From assembly GCA_963786985.1 (NCBI GenBank), contig CAWBBL010000015.1, forward strand, positions 124,001-188,000: a stretch of DNA of 64,000 nucleotides, written 5' to 3'. The position numbers and the translations under genes were made by a program. Of this stretch, positions 26,001-33,738 are shown in pieces (the stretch's first letter is position 1; each line of letters opens with the position of its first letter). Under the pieces are notes generated by a model that worked only from the letters and a program-made list of their open reading frames with translations, was not told where the DNA came from and did no database searches. This stretch comes from Desertimonas sp963786985 (lineage in GTDB: Bacteria > Actinomycetota > Acidimicrobiia > Acidimicrobiales > Ilumatobacteraceae).

Positions 26001-26547
26001 CGCCACGACGGCGGCGCAGTACTTCCACCTGCTACGCCGCCAGGTGTTCACCGAGCGGCACACGCCGCTGATCGTGTTCACGCCCAAGGAAGGGCTGCGC
26101 ATGAAGCAGACCCGATCACACCTCGACGAGCTGACGACCGGCTCGTTCTCCGAGGTGCTCGACGACCCCGGCGTCGGCGATGCCGAAGCGATCGAGCGCG
26201 TCGTGTTCTGCAGCGGCAAGGTGGCGTGGGACGCGATGGCCGAGCGCGACAAGCGTGAAGCACAGGTGGCGGTGATTCGCGTCGAGCAGCTCTACCCGCT
26301 GCCGACCGAACAGATGCTCGACCTGTTGCGCCGACGCTACGTGAACGCCAAAGAACTCGTCTGGCTGCAGGAGGAACCCGAGAACATGGGTGCGTGGCGG
26401 TTCATCGAGAACCGCACGTGGCGGGTCAAAGAGCTCGGCTACGACATGCGTCACGTCGCCCGCGTCGAGTCGGGCAGCCCGGCCACTGGCTCCAAGGCGA
26501 TCCACGACCAGGAGCTGGTCGACCTGATGGACGAAACGTTCGCGTAG
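22987..26547 (+). CDS. kgd: Multifunctional 2-oxoglutarate metabolism enzyme Kgd (E2-like + E1)
   Basis: Seen: 1186 codons in this frame. After a Pro/Ala linker comes an E2-type acyltransferase domain (about residues 90-315, with TYDHRIIQGAESG as active-site His-Asp motif). The ThDP-dependent E1 domain of SucA follows, with GMAHRGRLNVL, GDAAFAGQG, NNQIGFTTAP, RRHGHNEGDDPSYTQPLMY and PHGYHGQGPEHSSAR. There is no lipoyl domain, as in mycobacterial Kgd. Known: this fused enzyme handles 2-oxoglutarate as decarboxylase, dehydrogenase component and carboligase. The first codons before about 23060 are not true Kgd sequence; the real N-terminus is at 22830, joined by a frame change. Convergent with the HAD gene, with a 47-base gap and no terminator seen. 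Confidence 0.93.
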   Translation: MPLLPLRAYLRVIRGRSLATSATLRPQLRERPAATPIPAEPVTEPPPATPAEPARPAEPPTPTATSAAGAEPGTVLKGAAAAIAANMERSLTVPTATSFRNVPAKLLEVNRNVINGYRTRSGQGKVSFTHIVGYAIVRAVTDAVPAMRNSYITGADGKGRLVVNDTVNMGLAVDVDKGDGTRSLVVPVVKNASAMDFAEFLAAYEEIIRKVKSNKLTIDDFQGANVTLTNPGTIGTVQSVPRLMPGQGVIVGVGSIDYPAEFEGADRKNLSSLGISKVVTVTSTYDHRIIQGAESGLFLKQVHELLLGEHGFYDQIFASLDMPYEAVKWHPDVNPIDREESMLQKQMQVATLIRVYRVRGHLIADLDPLRWKDPVMPVELDPFTYGLTIWDLDREFLTGGIGGTDRMQLGKLLGVLRDAYCRTIGVEYMHIQETDEQRWIQSKFERPVEPLDKDAKLRILERLNAAEAFERFLATKYVGTKRFGLEGAESVIPILDEILAAAADTGLSASVLGMAHRGRLNVLSNIMGKSYDAIFREFEGYLDPNSVQGSGDVKYHLGATGKYVSPSGADISLELAANPSHLETVTPIVSGMVRAIQDRTEPPGSYPVLPINIHGDAAFAGQGVVAETLAMSDITGYRVGGTIHLIINNQIGFTTAPEFARSSLYCSDVAKTVQAPIFHVNGDDPEACTRVAKLAFEYRQRFHKDVVIDMWCYRRHGHNEGDDPSYTQPLMYRAIADHRSVRKLYVESLVKRGDITADEADQALGDFQDRLQVALDETRAQAPPAHKAARPPKPVGVLPPIPTGVDRQVLTDLFGALTAYPEGFTAHPKLAKQFEARAKLFAEGEVEWATAETLAFGSLLAEGHSVRLAGEDTRRGTFSQRHAALIDYETGQSWVPLDAVGSEDARFWVYDSLLSEYAALGFEYGYAQTSPETLVLWEAQFGDFINCAQVIVDQYLVAAEDKWGQRNGLVLLLPHGYHGQGPEHSSARIERFLLAAAEDNIQLVNATTAAQYFHLLRRQVFTERHTPLIVFTPKEGLRMKQTRSHLDELTTGSFSEVLDDPGVGDAEAIERVVFCSGKVAWDAMAERDKREAQVAVIRVEQLYPLPTEQMLDLLRRRYVNAKELVWLQEEPENMGAWRFIENRTWRVKELGYDMRHVARVESGSPATGSKAIHDQELVDLMDETFA
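23022..23070. repeat. Palindromic element, copy C, inside the kgd linker
   Basis: GATCCGGGGAAGATC at 23022-23036 and GCGACACTTCGTCCCCAGCTG at 23050-23070 resemble the left and right arms of copies A and B, more diverged and without the third arm. It sits exactly where the reading frame of kgd changes. Confidence 0.5.
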
Positions 26548-26594
26548 CGACCAGCGCCGGCGTCGTCACAGCAACCAGACGAGGCGGGACCGCG

Positions 26595-27212
26595 TCACAG
26601 GTCGACGTCGAGCAGTGCTCCCAACTCGCGAAGGGCCGCGTCGGCATCGGTGACCTTGATCGTCGCCATGCCCATCGCCCGTGCCGGCTTGAGGTTGACG
26701 CCGAGGTCATCGAGGTAAACGCACTCGGCCGGCAGGACGCCCAACAATTCACAGGCGATCTCGTAGAAGCGACGTTCCGGCTTGCGCACACCGACCTTCG
26801 CCGATTCGACGACGATGTCGAAGCGCGCCATCACGTCGGGGATCGCCGCCGGCCCGATCGCCGCACCGGCGACGTTGTTGGTCAGGCAGGCCTGGGCGTA
26901 GCCGGCCGCCTTGATGGTGTCGAGTGCCAGCACCATCCGGGGTCGTGGATGACCAGCGAGCAGCGGCAGGACGTCACGACCCGGCACCTCGTGTCCGAGG
27001 GCGCGGGACTCGACGGCGAAGGCCGCGTCGAAGTCGACGGTCGTGAGCTCGCTGCGCTCCAGCCGGGCCCAGGAGTTGCCGTCGGAGTCGACGGTGTTGA
27101 CCGACCGGAGAAACCCCGCCGGCAGCCCGTTCGCGCGCTCGTAGCGGGTGAAGGCATCGAACGGGCTGGACAGGATCACCCCGCCGAGGTCCCAGAGAAC
27201 CGCCGTGAACAC
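26595..27212 (-). CDS. HAD-superfamily phosphatase, subfamily IA
   Basis: Seen: 205 residues with nucleophile Asp8 in LWDLGGV, motif II Thr in LTNN, the Lys of motif III in VRKPERRFY, and motif IV YLDDLGVN. The second acidic residue of motif I is Gly, the DLGxV form found in YihX and ACAD10-like phosphatases. Substrate unknown; a sugar phosphate or nucleotide phosphatase is likely from family. The start is GTG 27212, with TAGAGT 8 nt upstream. Divergent from the NYN-S1 gene. Confidence 0.8.
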   Translation of the reverse strand: MFTAVLWDLGGVILSSPFDAFTRYERANGLPAGFLRSVNTVDSDGNSWARLERSELTTVDFDAAFAVESRALGHEVPGRDVLPLLAGHPRPRMVLALDTIKAAGYAQACLTNNVAGAAIGPAAIPDVMARFDIVVESAKVGVRKPERRFYEIACELLGVLPAECVYLDDLGVNLKPARAMGMATIKVTDADAALRELGALLDVDL

Positions 27213-27220
27213 GTCCGCTG

Positions 27221-27226
27221 ACTCTA
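27221..27226 (-). promoter_or_regulatory. -10 element for the HAD phosphatase gene
   Basis: TAGAGT on the minus strand ends 8 nt before GTG 27212, the same leaderless spacing as elsewhere in the window. Confidence 0.4.
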
Positions 27227-27328
27227 CGATGATGCTCGCGGCGCCGACGCCATGGCGTGGTCCGCCGGCGCCCCCGCTCGATCGCGAGGGTCGTCCGAAC
27301 GACCGAATCCGGAGCAGACCAGCACTTC

Positions 27329-28702
27329 ATGACCACAGCACCGCCACGAGGCATCGCCGCCCCCCACGACGGCGACCTCGTCGTCGTCGACGGATCGAAC
27401 ATCGCCACCGAAGGCCGTTCGTTGCCCAGCCTCGCCCAACTCAACGACGCAGTCCTCAGCTTCCGTGAGGAGTACCCGGACGTCAACGTGACCGTCGTCG
27501 TCGACGCGACATTCGGCCATCGCATCGCCAAGAGCGAGGTTGCCGAGTTCGACGCCGCTGTCGCGCACAACGAGCTCGTCGCCCCGCCGGCGGGAGCCGT
27601 CGGGCGCGGTGACGCGTTCGTGCTGAGCATTGCCAACAAGTCCGGTGCCCGAGTTCTCAGCAACGACTCCTTCCAGGAGTTCCACGGCACGTACCCGTGG
27701 CTGTTCGACGAGGGACGCCTCGTCGGGGGCAAGCCCGTGCCGCATGTCGGCTGGGTGTTCGTCAACCGGCTGCCGGTGAAAGGTCCGATCAGCAGGAAGG
27801 CTCGCGCCTCGGCATCGGAGAAGTCCGCCGCACGGCGTTCGGCAAGCAAGCTGGCCAGCCAGCCGATGCCAGTGCCCAGCGCTCCACCGCCCGGTCCGGC
27901 GCGCTCGGCGAGGTCCAAGCCGGCAGCCAAGCAAGCCGCCAAGGTCAGCGACGTGATCGCCGTGGCGGTCCCGGACACGAAGGTCGCGTCACGCGGCGGA
28001 CCGGTCAACGAGCTGCTGCCGTTCCTCGAGTTCATCCAACACCATCCGGTCGGGAGCAGCGTGAGCGGGGTCGTCGAGTCGTACTCCTCGCACGGCGCCT
28101 ACGTGACGATCGGCGAAGTGCGTGGCTACGTACCGCTGCGCCTGATGGGCAACCCACCCCCGCGCAGCGCCCGGGAGGTCTTGAAACAGGGTGAGGCAGT
28201 CACCCTCGTCGTCGACAGCTTCGCGCCCTCCCGCCGCAACGTCGACCTGGCGTTGCCGGGCCTCGGCGGGCACCCCACCGAGACCCCACCGGCCGCCCCC
28301 ACCCGTCGTAAGAAGACGGCCGCGCCGACCCTGTCCGACCAGCCTGGTGAATCGGCTGCTGAAACGCCGCCGACCAAGAAGGCGGTCACCAAGAAGGCGC
28401 CGGCCACGAAGAAGGCGCCGGCCACCAAGAAGGCGCCGGCCAAGGCGGCGCCGGCGCGCAAGAAGCGCTCGGCATCGAGCACCAAAGCCGTGGCAACGAA
28501 GTCGGCGGCAGCCGAATCGACGCCGACGAAGAGTGCCCCCACATCGGGAACGAAGTCGGCGTCCGCGCCGAAGAAGGCTCCAGCCGCCAAGCGGGCGACC
28601 AAGAAGTCGGCGGCGGCTTCCGTCGACACCGCGACTCCGCCATCCGGCGCCAAGCGTCCCACGCCCGAACCGGCGAAGAAGAAGGCGGCTGGCAGGCGGT
28701 GA
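27329..28702 (+). CDS. NYN/PIN-like ribonuclease fused to S1 domain and Lys/Ala/Pro tail
   Basis: Seen: 457 residues. Residues 15-130 form a Zc3h12a-like NYN/PIN nuclease with acidic residues Asp21 (VVVDGSN), Asp59 (VVVDATF), Asp95 (GRGDAFVLS) and Asp113 (LSNDSFQ). A basic linker follows. Residues about 240-310 are an S1 RNA-binding domain (GVVESYSSHGAYVTIGEVRGYVPL). Residues about 311-457 are a histone-H1-like tail of Lys, Ala, Pro, Ser and Thr that includes three KKAPAT repeats. Inference: a single-polypeptide RNase carrying its own RNA-binding parts. ATG 27329 was chosen; earlier in-frame codons are Arg-rich. It overlaps xthA by 4 bases (GTGA). Confidence 0.78.
   Translation: MTTAPPRGIAAPHDGDLVVVDGSNIATEGRSLPSLAQLNDAVLSFREEYPDVNVTVVVDATFGHRIAKSEVAEFDAAVAHNELVAPPAGAVGRGDAFVLSIANKSGARVLSNDSFQEFHGTYPWLFDEGRLVGGKPVPHVGWVFVNRLPVKGPISRKARASASEKSAARRSASKLASQPMPVPSAPPPGPARSARSKPAAKQAAKVSDVIAVAVPDTKVASRGGPVNELLPFLEFIQHHPVGSSVSGVVESYSSHGAYVTIGEVRGYVPLRLMGNPPPRSAREVLKQGEAVTLVVDSFAPSRRNVDLALPGLGGHPTETPPAAPTRRKKTAAPTLSDQPGESAAETPPTKKAVTKKAPATKKAPATKKAPAKAAPARKKRSASSTKAVATKSAAAESTPTKSAPTSGTKSASAPKKAPAAKRATKKSAAASVDTATPPSGAKRPTPEPAKKKAAGRR
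28388..28441 (+). repeat. 18-bp tandem repeat, three copies, in the Lys-rich tail
   Basis: Three consecutive 18-base units, each ACSAAGAAGGCGCCGGCC, differ only at one base. They encode the KKAPAT repeats of the tail, so copy number may vary between strains. Confidence 0.85.
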
Positions 28703-29475
28703 CCAGATTCGCGACCTGGAACGTCAATTCGCTGAACGCCCGGCTGGGTCGAGTCGAGCAGTGGATCTCCGACGTCGGTCCCGACATCCTCTGCATGCAG
28801 GAGACCAAGCTCGCCGACGAAGCATTTCCGGCGATGGCGTTCGAGGCCCTGGGGTACGAGTCGGCGCACCACGGCGAGGGCCGCTGGAACGGCGTCGGGA
28901 TCCTGTCTCGGGTCGGTCTCAGCGACGTCACGATGGGCTTCGACGACGGCCTCGATCCCGATTCGGAAGCGCGGGTGATGACGGCGCGATGCGGGGACGT
29001 CACCGTCGTCAACGTGTACGTGCCGAACGGACGGTCGATCGACCACGAGCAGTACCAGTACAAGTTGAGCTGGCTGGCGCGCCTCGAGAACCTCCTCGAG
29101 GCTGCCCGGCAGGAACACGATTCGGTGATCCTGGCTGGTGACTTCAACATCGCCCCGACAGACATCGACGTCTACGACCCGGCGGTGTTCGCCGGAGCTA
29201 CTCACGTCAGCCCCGCGGAGCGGGCCGTCGTCGAGCGCCTCGTCGGCGACGGCTGGAACGACGTGCTGCGGACCCGCTACCCGGAGATCGACCGCGTCTT
29301 CTCGTGGTGGGACTATCGGCGCGGCGACTTCCACGAAGGCCGTGGCATGCGCATCGACCTCGTCCTGGCCACTGCGCCCGTCGCCGAACGCGTGGCGTGG
29401 TGTGTCATCGACCGCAACGCCCGGAAGGGCCAGCAACCGAGCGATCACGCCCCGGTGATCGTGGACCTGGAGTGA
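28699..29475 (+). CDS. xthA: Exodeoxyribonuclease III / AP endonuclease
   Basis: Seen: 258 residues with the exonuclease III motifs: Asn in WNVNSL, Glu in MQETKLAD, GDFNIAPTD, and the terminal SDHAPV catalytic Asp-His. The MRIDLVLAT segment is also present. Known: ExoIII-family enzymes incise abasic sites and trim 3' ends in base excision repair. GTG start, overlapping the NYN-S1 stop. Translationally coupled to an RNase-like gene upstream and a glucosidase downstream; the linkage may only reflect compact packing. Confidence 0.93.
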   Translation: MTRFATWNVNSLNARLGRVEQWISDVGPDILCMQETKLADEAFPAMAFEALGYESAHHGEGRWNGVGILSRVGLSDVTMGFDDGLDPDSEARVMTARCGDVTVVNVYVPNGRSIDHEQYQYKLSWLARLENLLEAARQEHDSVILAGDFNIAPTDIDVYDPAVFAGATHVSPAERAVVERLVGDGWNDVLRTRYPEIDRVFSWWDYRRGDFHEGRGMRIDLVLATAPVAERVAWCVIDRNARKGQQPSDHAPVIVDLE

Positions 29476-31106
29476 GCGACGCCGCCGAGTGGTGGCGCAG
29501 CGCGGTCGTCTACCAGATCTATCCACGGTCGTTCGCCGACGCCGACGGCGACGGCATCGGGGACGTCAACGGCATCCGCTCCAAGCTCCCGTACCTCGCA
29601 GCGTTGGGGATCGACGCCATCTGGATCAGTCCGTGGTACCCGTCGCCGCTGCTCGACGGGGGATACGACGTGGCCGACTACCGCGGCATCAACCCCGATT
29701 TCGGCACGCTGGACGATGCCGATGCGATGATCGCCGAGGCGCACGACCTCGGCTTGCGTGTGCTCATCGACCTCGTCCCCAATCACTGCTCGTGGGACCA
29801 TCCATGGTTCAAGGCCGCCCTGGCGGCGGGGCGTGGGGCTCCCGAGCGCGACCTGTTCTGGTTCCGCGAGGGTGCCGATGGGCCGCAGGGCTCGGCGCCA
29901 CCGAACGGCTGGGCTGGTTCGTTCGGGGGCTCGGCGTGGGAACGTGTCGACGACGGACAGTGGTATCTCCATCTGTTCGACGTCAGCCAGCCGGATTGGA
30001 ACTGGGAGAACCCGGCGGTGCTCGAGGAGTTCGACTCGATCCTGCGCTTCTGGTTCGACCGCGGGATCGACGGCTTTCGCATCGACGTCGCCGACTCGAT
30101 GTCCAAGGACAGCACGTTGCCGGAGGTCGACGAACCCCGTGTGCCCGGTCAACCGGCGAACAAGTATCCGGCCCATCCGCACTGGGACCACGACGAGGTC
30201 CATGACATCCATCGACGGTGGCGGCGGATCGCCGACGAGTACTCGGAACAGCCGGGTGGGGCGCGGACGTTCGTCGCTGAAGCGTGGGTGACTCCTCCAG
30301 CGCGGCTCGCCCGGTATCTGCGCCCTGACGAGTTGCACTGCGCGTTCAACTTCGACGCGCTCAAGGCGCCGTGGGATGCCCGCAGCCAACGGCGAGTGAT
30401 CGACAACTCAACCGAAGCGATCTGGGAGGTCGGGGCCTCGGCCACGTGGGTGCTCAGCAACCACGACACGATCCGCCATCGCACACGGTATGGGCGGGAC
30501 CAACGCCAGGCCAGTGCCCCGGCTGGAACCGTCGATGCCGATCTGGCCTTGGGCCTGCGTCGGGCGCGAGCTGCGGCCCTCCTCGAGCTGGCCCTCCCTG
30601 GCGGTGCCTACATCTACCAGGGTGACGAGCTCGGCCTTCCGGAGGTCGAGGACCTCCCGGCGGAGGTTCTCGACGACCCGATCTGGGAGCACTCCGGCCG
30701 TCAGATCCACGGGCGCGACGGCTGTCGCGTTCCGATGCCGTGGTCCGGTACCGAGGCGCCGTTCGGATTCGGGCCGGGTGCCGCGCAGCCGTGGCTCCCC
30801 CAACCGACGAGTTGGGCCGAGTTCACCGTCGCCGCCCAGGACGGCGACCCGGCCAGTCACCTCTCGCTGTATCGCGCCGCGTTGCAGATCCGCCGCCAGC
30901 ACCCGGCACTCGGCGATGGGCGCCTGGAGTGGGTTGACCTCGCCCCTGACGTGCTGTGCTTCGAGCGTCGGCCGGGTTTCCGGTGCGTCGTCAATTTCGG
31001 GGTTGACCCGATCGAGCTCCCGGCGCATCGACGCATGATGCTGGCCAGCGTGCCCGTCGTTGACGGAGTTCTGCCGAGCGACGGAGCAGCCTGGCTGTCA
31101 ATGTGA
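29472..31106 (+). CDS. GH13-family alpha-glucosidase / oligo-1,6-glucosidase-like
   Basis: Seen: 544 residues. N-terminal WWRSAVVYQIYPRSFAD leads the (beta/alpha)8 barrel. The four GH13 regions are present: DLVPNHCS, GFRIDVADSM (nucleophile Asp), FVAEAWV (acid Glu) and LSNHDT. The insert WNWENPAVLEEF is typical of alpha-1,4- or 1,6-glucosidases rather than amylases. Known: such cytosolic enzymes hydrolyse maltose, isomaltose or sucrose. The GTG at 29472 overlaps the xthA stop by 4 bases. No sugar transporter is adjacent, so the substrate is not defined. Its 3' end overlaps the helicase gene by 9 bases. Confidence 0.86.
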   Translation: MSDAAEWWRSAVVYQIYPRSFADADGDGIGDVNGIRSKLPYLAALGIDAIWISPWYPSPLLDGGYDVADYRGINPDFGTLDDADAMIAEAHDLGLRVLIDLVPNHCSWDHPWFKAALAAGRGAPERDLFWFREGADGPQGSAPPNGWAGSFGGSAWERVDDGQWYLHLFDVSQPDWNWENPAVLEEFDSILRFWFDRGIDGFRIDVADSMSKDSTLPEVDEPRVPGQPANKYPAHPHWDHDEVHDIHRRWRRIADEYSEQPGGARTFVAEAWVTPPARLARYLRPDELHCAFNFDALKAPWDARSQRRVIDNSTEAIWEVGASATWVLSNHDTIRHRTRYGRDQRQASAPAGTVDADLALGLRRARAAALLELALPGGAYIYQGDELGLPEVEDLPAEVLDDPIWEHSGRQIHGRDGCRVPMPWSGTEAPFGFGPGAAQPWLPQPTSWAEFTVAAQDGDPASHLSLYRAALQIRRQHPALGDGRLEWVDLAPDVLCFERRPGFRCVVNFGVDPIELPAHRRMMLASVPVVDGVLPSDGAAWLSM

Positions 31107-32999
31107 GTGTTCGGCGGCGTCGAGGGCCGCCTTGATCGGCGCGAACACCTGGGCCGCAGTCACGGGTCCGAAGCTGGCCAGGGAGGACAGCTCGTCGGGC
31201 GTCGACGGTGGCGTCGCGGCGATCGCCGAGAGGTCGGCGTCGGAGCAGATCTGGGCCGGCAGCAACGCGGCAGCCCGCGCTGCGGTGCGCCGCCATGACA
31301 TCAGCGAGTCGGTGCGCTGGGCGACAACGTCCACGGGCTCCCGGAGGTACGCAGGCCGAGGCACGACCGGGACCGCCTCGGTGGGCAACCCGACGATGAA
31401 TGGGCTCGGCTTGCGGGCGTACCCCCGCCGCCGTTCGGCAGACGTCACGAGGAGCTGGTCGCTGGCCCTCGTCATCGCCACGTGGAGCAGCCGGGCTTCC
31501 TCGGCCTTGCCCTCGAGTGTCGTCGCCGATCGGTGCGGAACGAGCCCGGTCTCCACGCCGGCCACGATGACGGTTCGCCATTCGCGTCCTTTGGCGGCGT
31601 GGAACGTGAGTAGTTCGACACCCACCTCGTTGCCCGGCTCGGCGAACACGGCGGTCGTGTTGATCCACGACCGGAAGGCGTTCCCGTCGCCGTACGGCTG
31701 CTCACGTAGGAAATCGAGGGCCGCGGCCGCGACTCGCCGATCGGCCTGTTCGGCGGACGACATCGACGCGCTGATCGGTGGCGGCGCGACCTCGAGGACA
31801 TCGTGCGCCCACGCCCGCAACTGGGCAGCCGAAGGCCGCGCTGTCGCCTCACTGACGGCGGCGGCGAGCGGGCTTCCCGCCGGAATGGCGTGCTGTTGCA
31901 CGGCCACTCCAGCTTCCGTGAGGGCCGAGCGCAGGACGTTGAGTTGCTCGTGGGTCCGGGCGAGCACGGCGACGTTGCCGGCGCGCACCAGGGCAGGTGG
32001 TTGGGACCCGATGAACCGGGTGATGAGCATGGCCTCAGCGTGTTCGTCGGCCGCGTTGTGGACCTCGACGGGCGTCCCATCGTCGCGCGCCGAGACCGCC
32101 TCGCCAGGCTGACTGCCGGCGCGCAGCACGTGCATGCTGGCGTTGACGATCTGCGGAGTGCACCGGCGGTTCGCCGTGAGGCGGACCACCTCGATACCGG
32201 GCAGGTGACGATCGACGTCGAGGAGCAAGGACGGGTCGGCGCCGTTGAAGCCATAGATCGCCTGGGCCGGGTCACCGACGAGGAAGAGGTCGTTGCGCCC
32301 GGCAACCAGCTGGTGGAGCAGCCGGTACTGCACCGGGTTGAGGTCCTGGGCCTCGTCGACGAGGACATGACGGAAGCGCCAGCGCACGACGTCGGCGAAC
32401 TCCGGATCGGCGTCGAGTTGGCGGGTGAGGACGAGGAGCAGATCGTCGAGGTCGACGACGCCACGCCGGCGCTTGACCAGCTCGTAGTCGGCGAGGATGT
32501 CGGCGATCTTCGTCGGCGGCACACCGCAGCGACGGTTGGCGGCCCGTGCAGCAGCGACGTAGTTGGCCGGGGCGACACCACGAGCGGCGGACCAGGAGCG
32601 TTCGGCGGCGATCGTGTCGACCGAGCACCGCCCGGCTACGCCGGCCAGTAGGCGGTGCTGATCGCTGGTGATGTGCGGTGCCGGCCGGCCCTCGTCGGCC
32701 CACCGTTGGCGCATCACCCCGAGGGCGACGGAGTGGAACGTGCCCGCTTCGATCCACTCCCGGACGCCGGACGATCTGAGCCGGCGGCGCAACTCACCGG
32801 CGGCCTGGCGAGTGAACGTCAGGGCCAACGTGTGGCGGGCCTCGGCGGTGCCGGTCGCGACGCGATAGGCGATGCGCCGAGCCAAGACCCTGGTCTTGCC
32901 CGAGCCGGCCGCGGCGATGACGGCAACGAGCGTCGACGGCGTCGTGACCGCTGTCCGCTGGTCCACGTCGAGATCGCCGAGCAGCGCATCCCCGTCCAT
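31098..32999 (-). CDS. UvrD/PcrA-like superfamily I helicase with C-terminal HRDC domain
   Basis: Seen: 633 residues from ATG 32999. Motif I is AAGSGKTR at about residues 30-37. Others: LTFTRQAAGELRRRL (Ia), the HVLVDEAQDLNPVQ DExx box, LVGDPAQAIYGF (III), LTANRRC, LTFHAAKGREW and HVAMTRASDQLLV. The last 65 residues (LSSLASFGPVTAAQV and around) look like an HRDC domain, as in mycobacterial UvrD2, which is the closest known architecture. Inference: repair or replication-restart helicase. The frame is open to 33101, but TACAGT lies 6 nt before 32999, supporting that start. Confidence 0.88.
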   Translation of the reverse strand: MDGDALLGDLDVDQRTAVTTPSTLVAVIAAAGSGKTRVLARRIAYRVATGTAEARHTLALTFTRQAAGELRRRLRSSGVREWIEAGTFHSVALGVMRQRWADEGRPAPHITSDQHRLLAGVAGRCSVDTIAAERSWSAARGVAPANYVAAARAANRRCGVPPTKIADILADYELVKRRRGVVDLDDLLLVLTRQLDADPEFADVVRWRFRHVLVDEAQDLNPVQYRLLHQLVAGRNDLFLVGDPAQAIYGFNGADPSLLLDVDRHLPGIEVVRLTANRRCTPQIVNASMHVLRAGSQPGEAVSARDDGTPVEVHNAADEHAEAMLITRFIGSQPPALVRAGNVAVLARTHEQLNVLRSALTEAGVAVQQHAIPAGSPLAAAVSEATARPSAAQLRAWAHDVLEVAPPPISASMSSAEQADRRVAAAALDFLREQPYGDGNAFRSWINTTAVFAEPGNEVGVELLTFHAAKGREWRTVIVAGVETGLVPHRSATTLEGKAEEARLLHVAMTRASDQLLVTSAERRRGYARKPSPFIVGLPTEAVPVVPRPAYLREPVDVVAQRTDSLMSWRRTAARAAALLPAQICSDADLSAIAATPPSTPDELSSLASFGPVTAAQVFAPIKAALDAAEHSH

Positions 33000-33005
33000 G
33001 ACGTC

Positions 33006-33011
33006 ACTGTA
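33006..33011 (-). promoter_or_regulatory. -10 element for leaderless helicase gene
   Basis: TACAGT on the minus strand lies 6 nt upstream of ATG 32999. It is back-to-back with the promoter of the PH-domain gene. Confidence 0.45.
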
Positions 33012-33062
33012 CGGGAGGGGTGTGGGATCGCTTGCTGGCTCCGGCCGGAGCGACACCACCGG

Positions 33063-33068
33063 TACTGT
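33063..33068 (+). promoter_or_regulatory. -10 element for leaderless PH-domain gene
   Basis: TACTGT lies 7 nt before ATG 33076; the ATG has no Shine-Dalgarno sequence. Confidence 0.45.
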
Positions 33069-33075
33069 GTGGCCC

Positions 33076-33726
33076 ATGCCGTATCCGAAGAAGCTGCTCA
33101 ACGACTACGAGGAGCTCGCAGTCGATCTGCACCCGCACTGGCTGTACTTCGTCGAGGTCGTCCTCGCCCTCGTCGCGGCGATCGTCCTCGGGGTCGTCCT
33201 CGTCGCCATCGACGCGCCCAACGAGGTCAGGTGGATCGCCCTGTTCTTGATCATCGCCTGCGCCGTGTGGGTCGTCGTCCGCTACCTCAAGTGGACCACG
33301 ACCAACTTCGTGATCACCAGCGACCGCGTGATCTTCCGCCACGGTGTGTTCGCCAAGACCGGTATCGAGATTCCCCTCGAGCGGGTCAACAGCGTCCACT
33401 TCAACCAGACGATCATCGAACGCATCGTCGGTGCCGGCGACCTGCTCATCGAGTCGGGTTCGGAGGGCGGCCAGCAGCGCTTCACCGACGTGCACAACCC
33501 GGATCGGATCCAGAACCTGATCCACTCCCAGATGGAGCTCAACGAGAAGCGTATGCATCACGGCCATGTCGCGGCTGCGGGGGCTGCCGCCGGAGCGGCC
33601 GGGAGTGTCGACGCGCCACCGCACGACGTCACGGTGCAGCTTGAACGGCTCGAGGCGCTTCGCGATCGCGGCACGCTCACCGACGAGGAGTTCCACGAAC
33701 AGAAGCAGAGACTGCTCGGCAGGTAG
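33076..33726 (+). CDS. Membrane protein with bacterial PH domain (bPH2/YdbS-like) and SHOCT tail
   Basis: Seen: 216 residues. Two membrane helices (about 23-43 and 52-70) precede a PH-like domain with TNFVITSDRVIFRHGVFAK and IPLERVNSVHFNQTIIERI. A His/Ala/Gly spacer leads to a C-terminal SHOCT motif, LEALRDRGTLTDEEFHEQKQ. Known: such proteins are common in Actinobacteria; SHOCT domains may help oligomerise. No substrate is known. Divergent from the helicase gene and starts from its own promoter. Confidence 0.82.
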   Translation: MPYPKKLLNDYEELAVDLHPHWLYFVEVVLALVAAIVLGVVLVAIDAPNEVRWIALFLIIACAVWVVVRYLKWTTTNFVITSDRVIFRHGVFAKTGIEIPLERVNSVHFNQTIIERIVGAGDLLIESGSEGGQQRFTDVHNPDRIQNLIHSQMELNEKRMHHGHVAAAGAAAGAAGSVDAPPHDVTVQLERLEALRDRGTLTDEEFHEQKQRLLGR

Positions 33727-33738
33727 GCAGGTCGGCCG

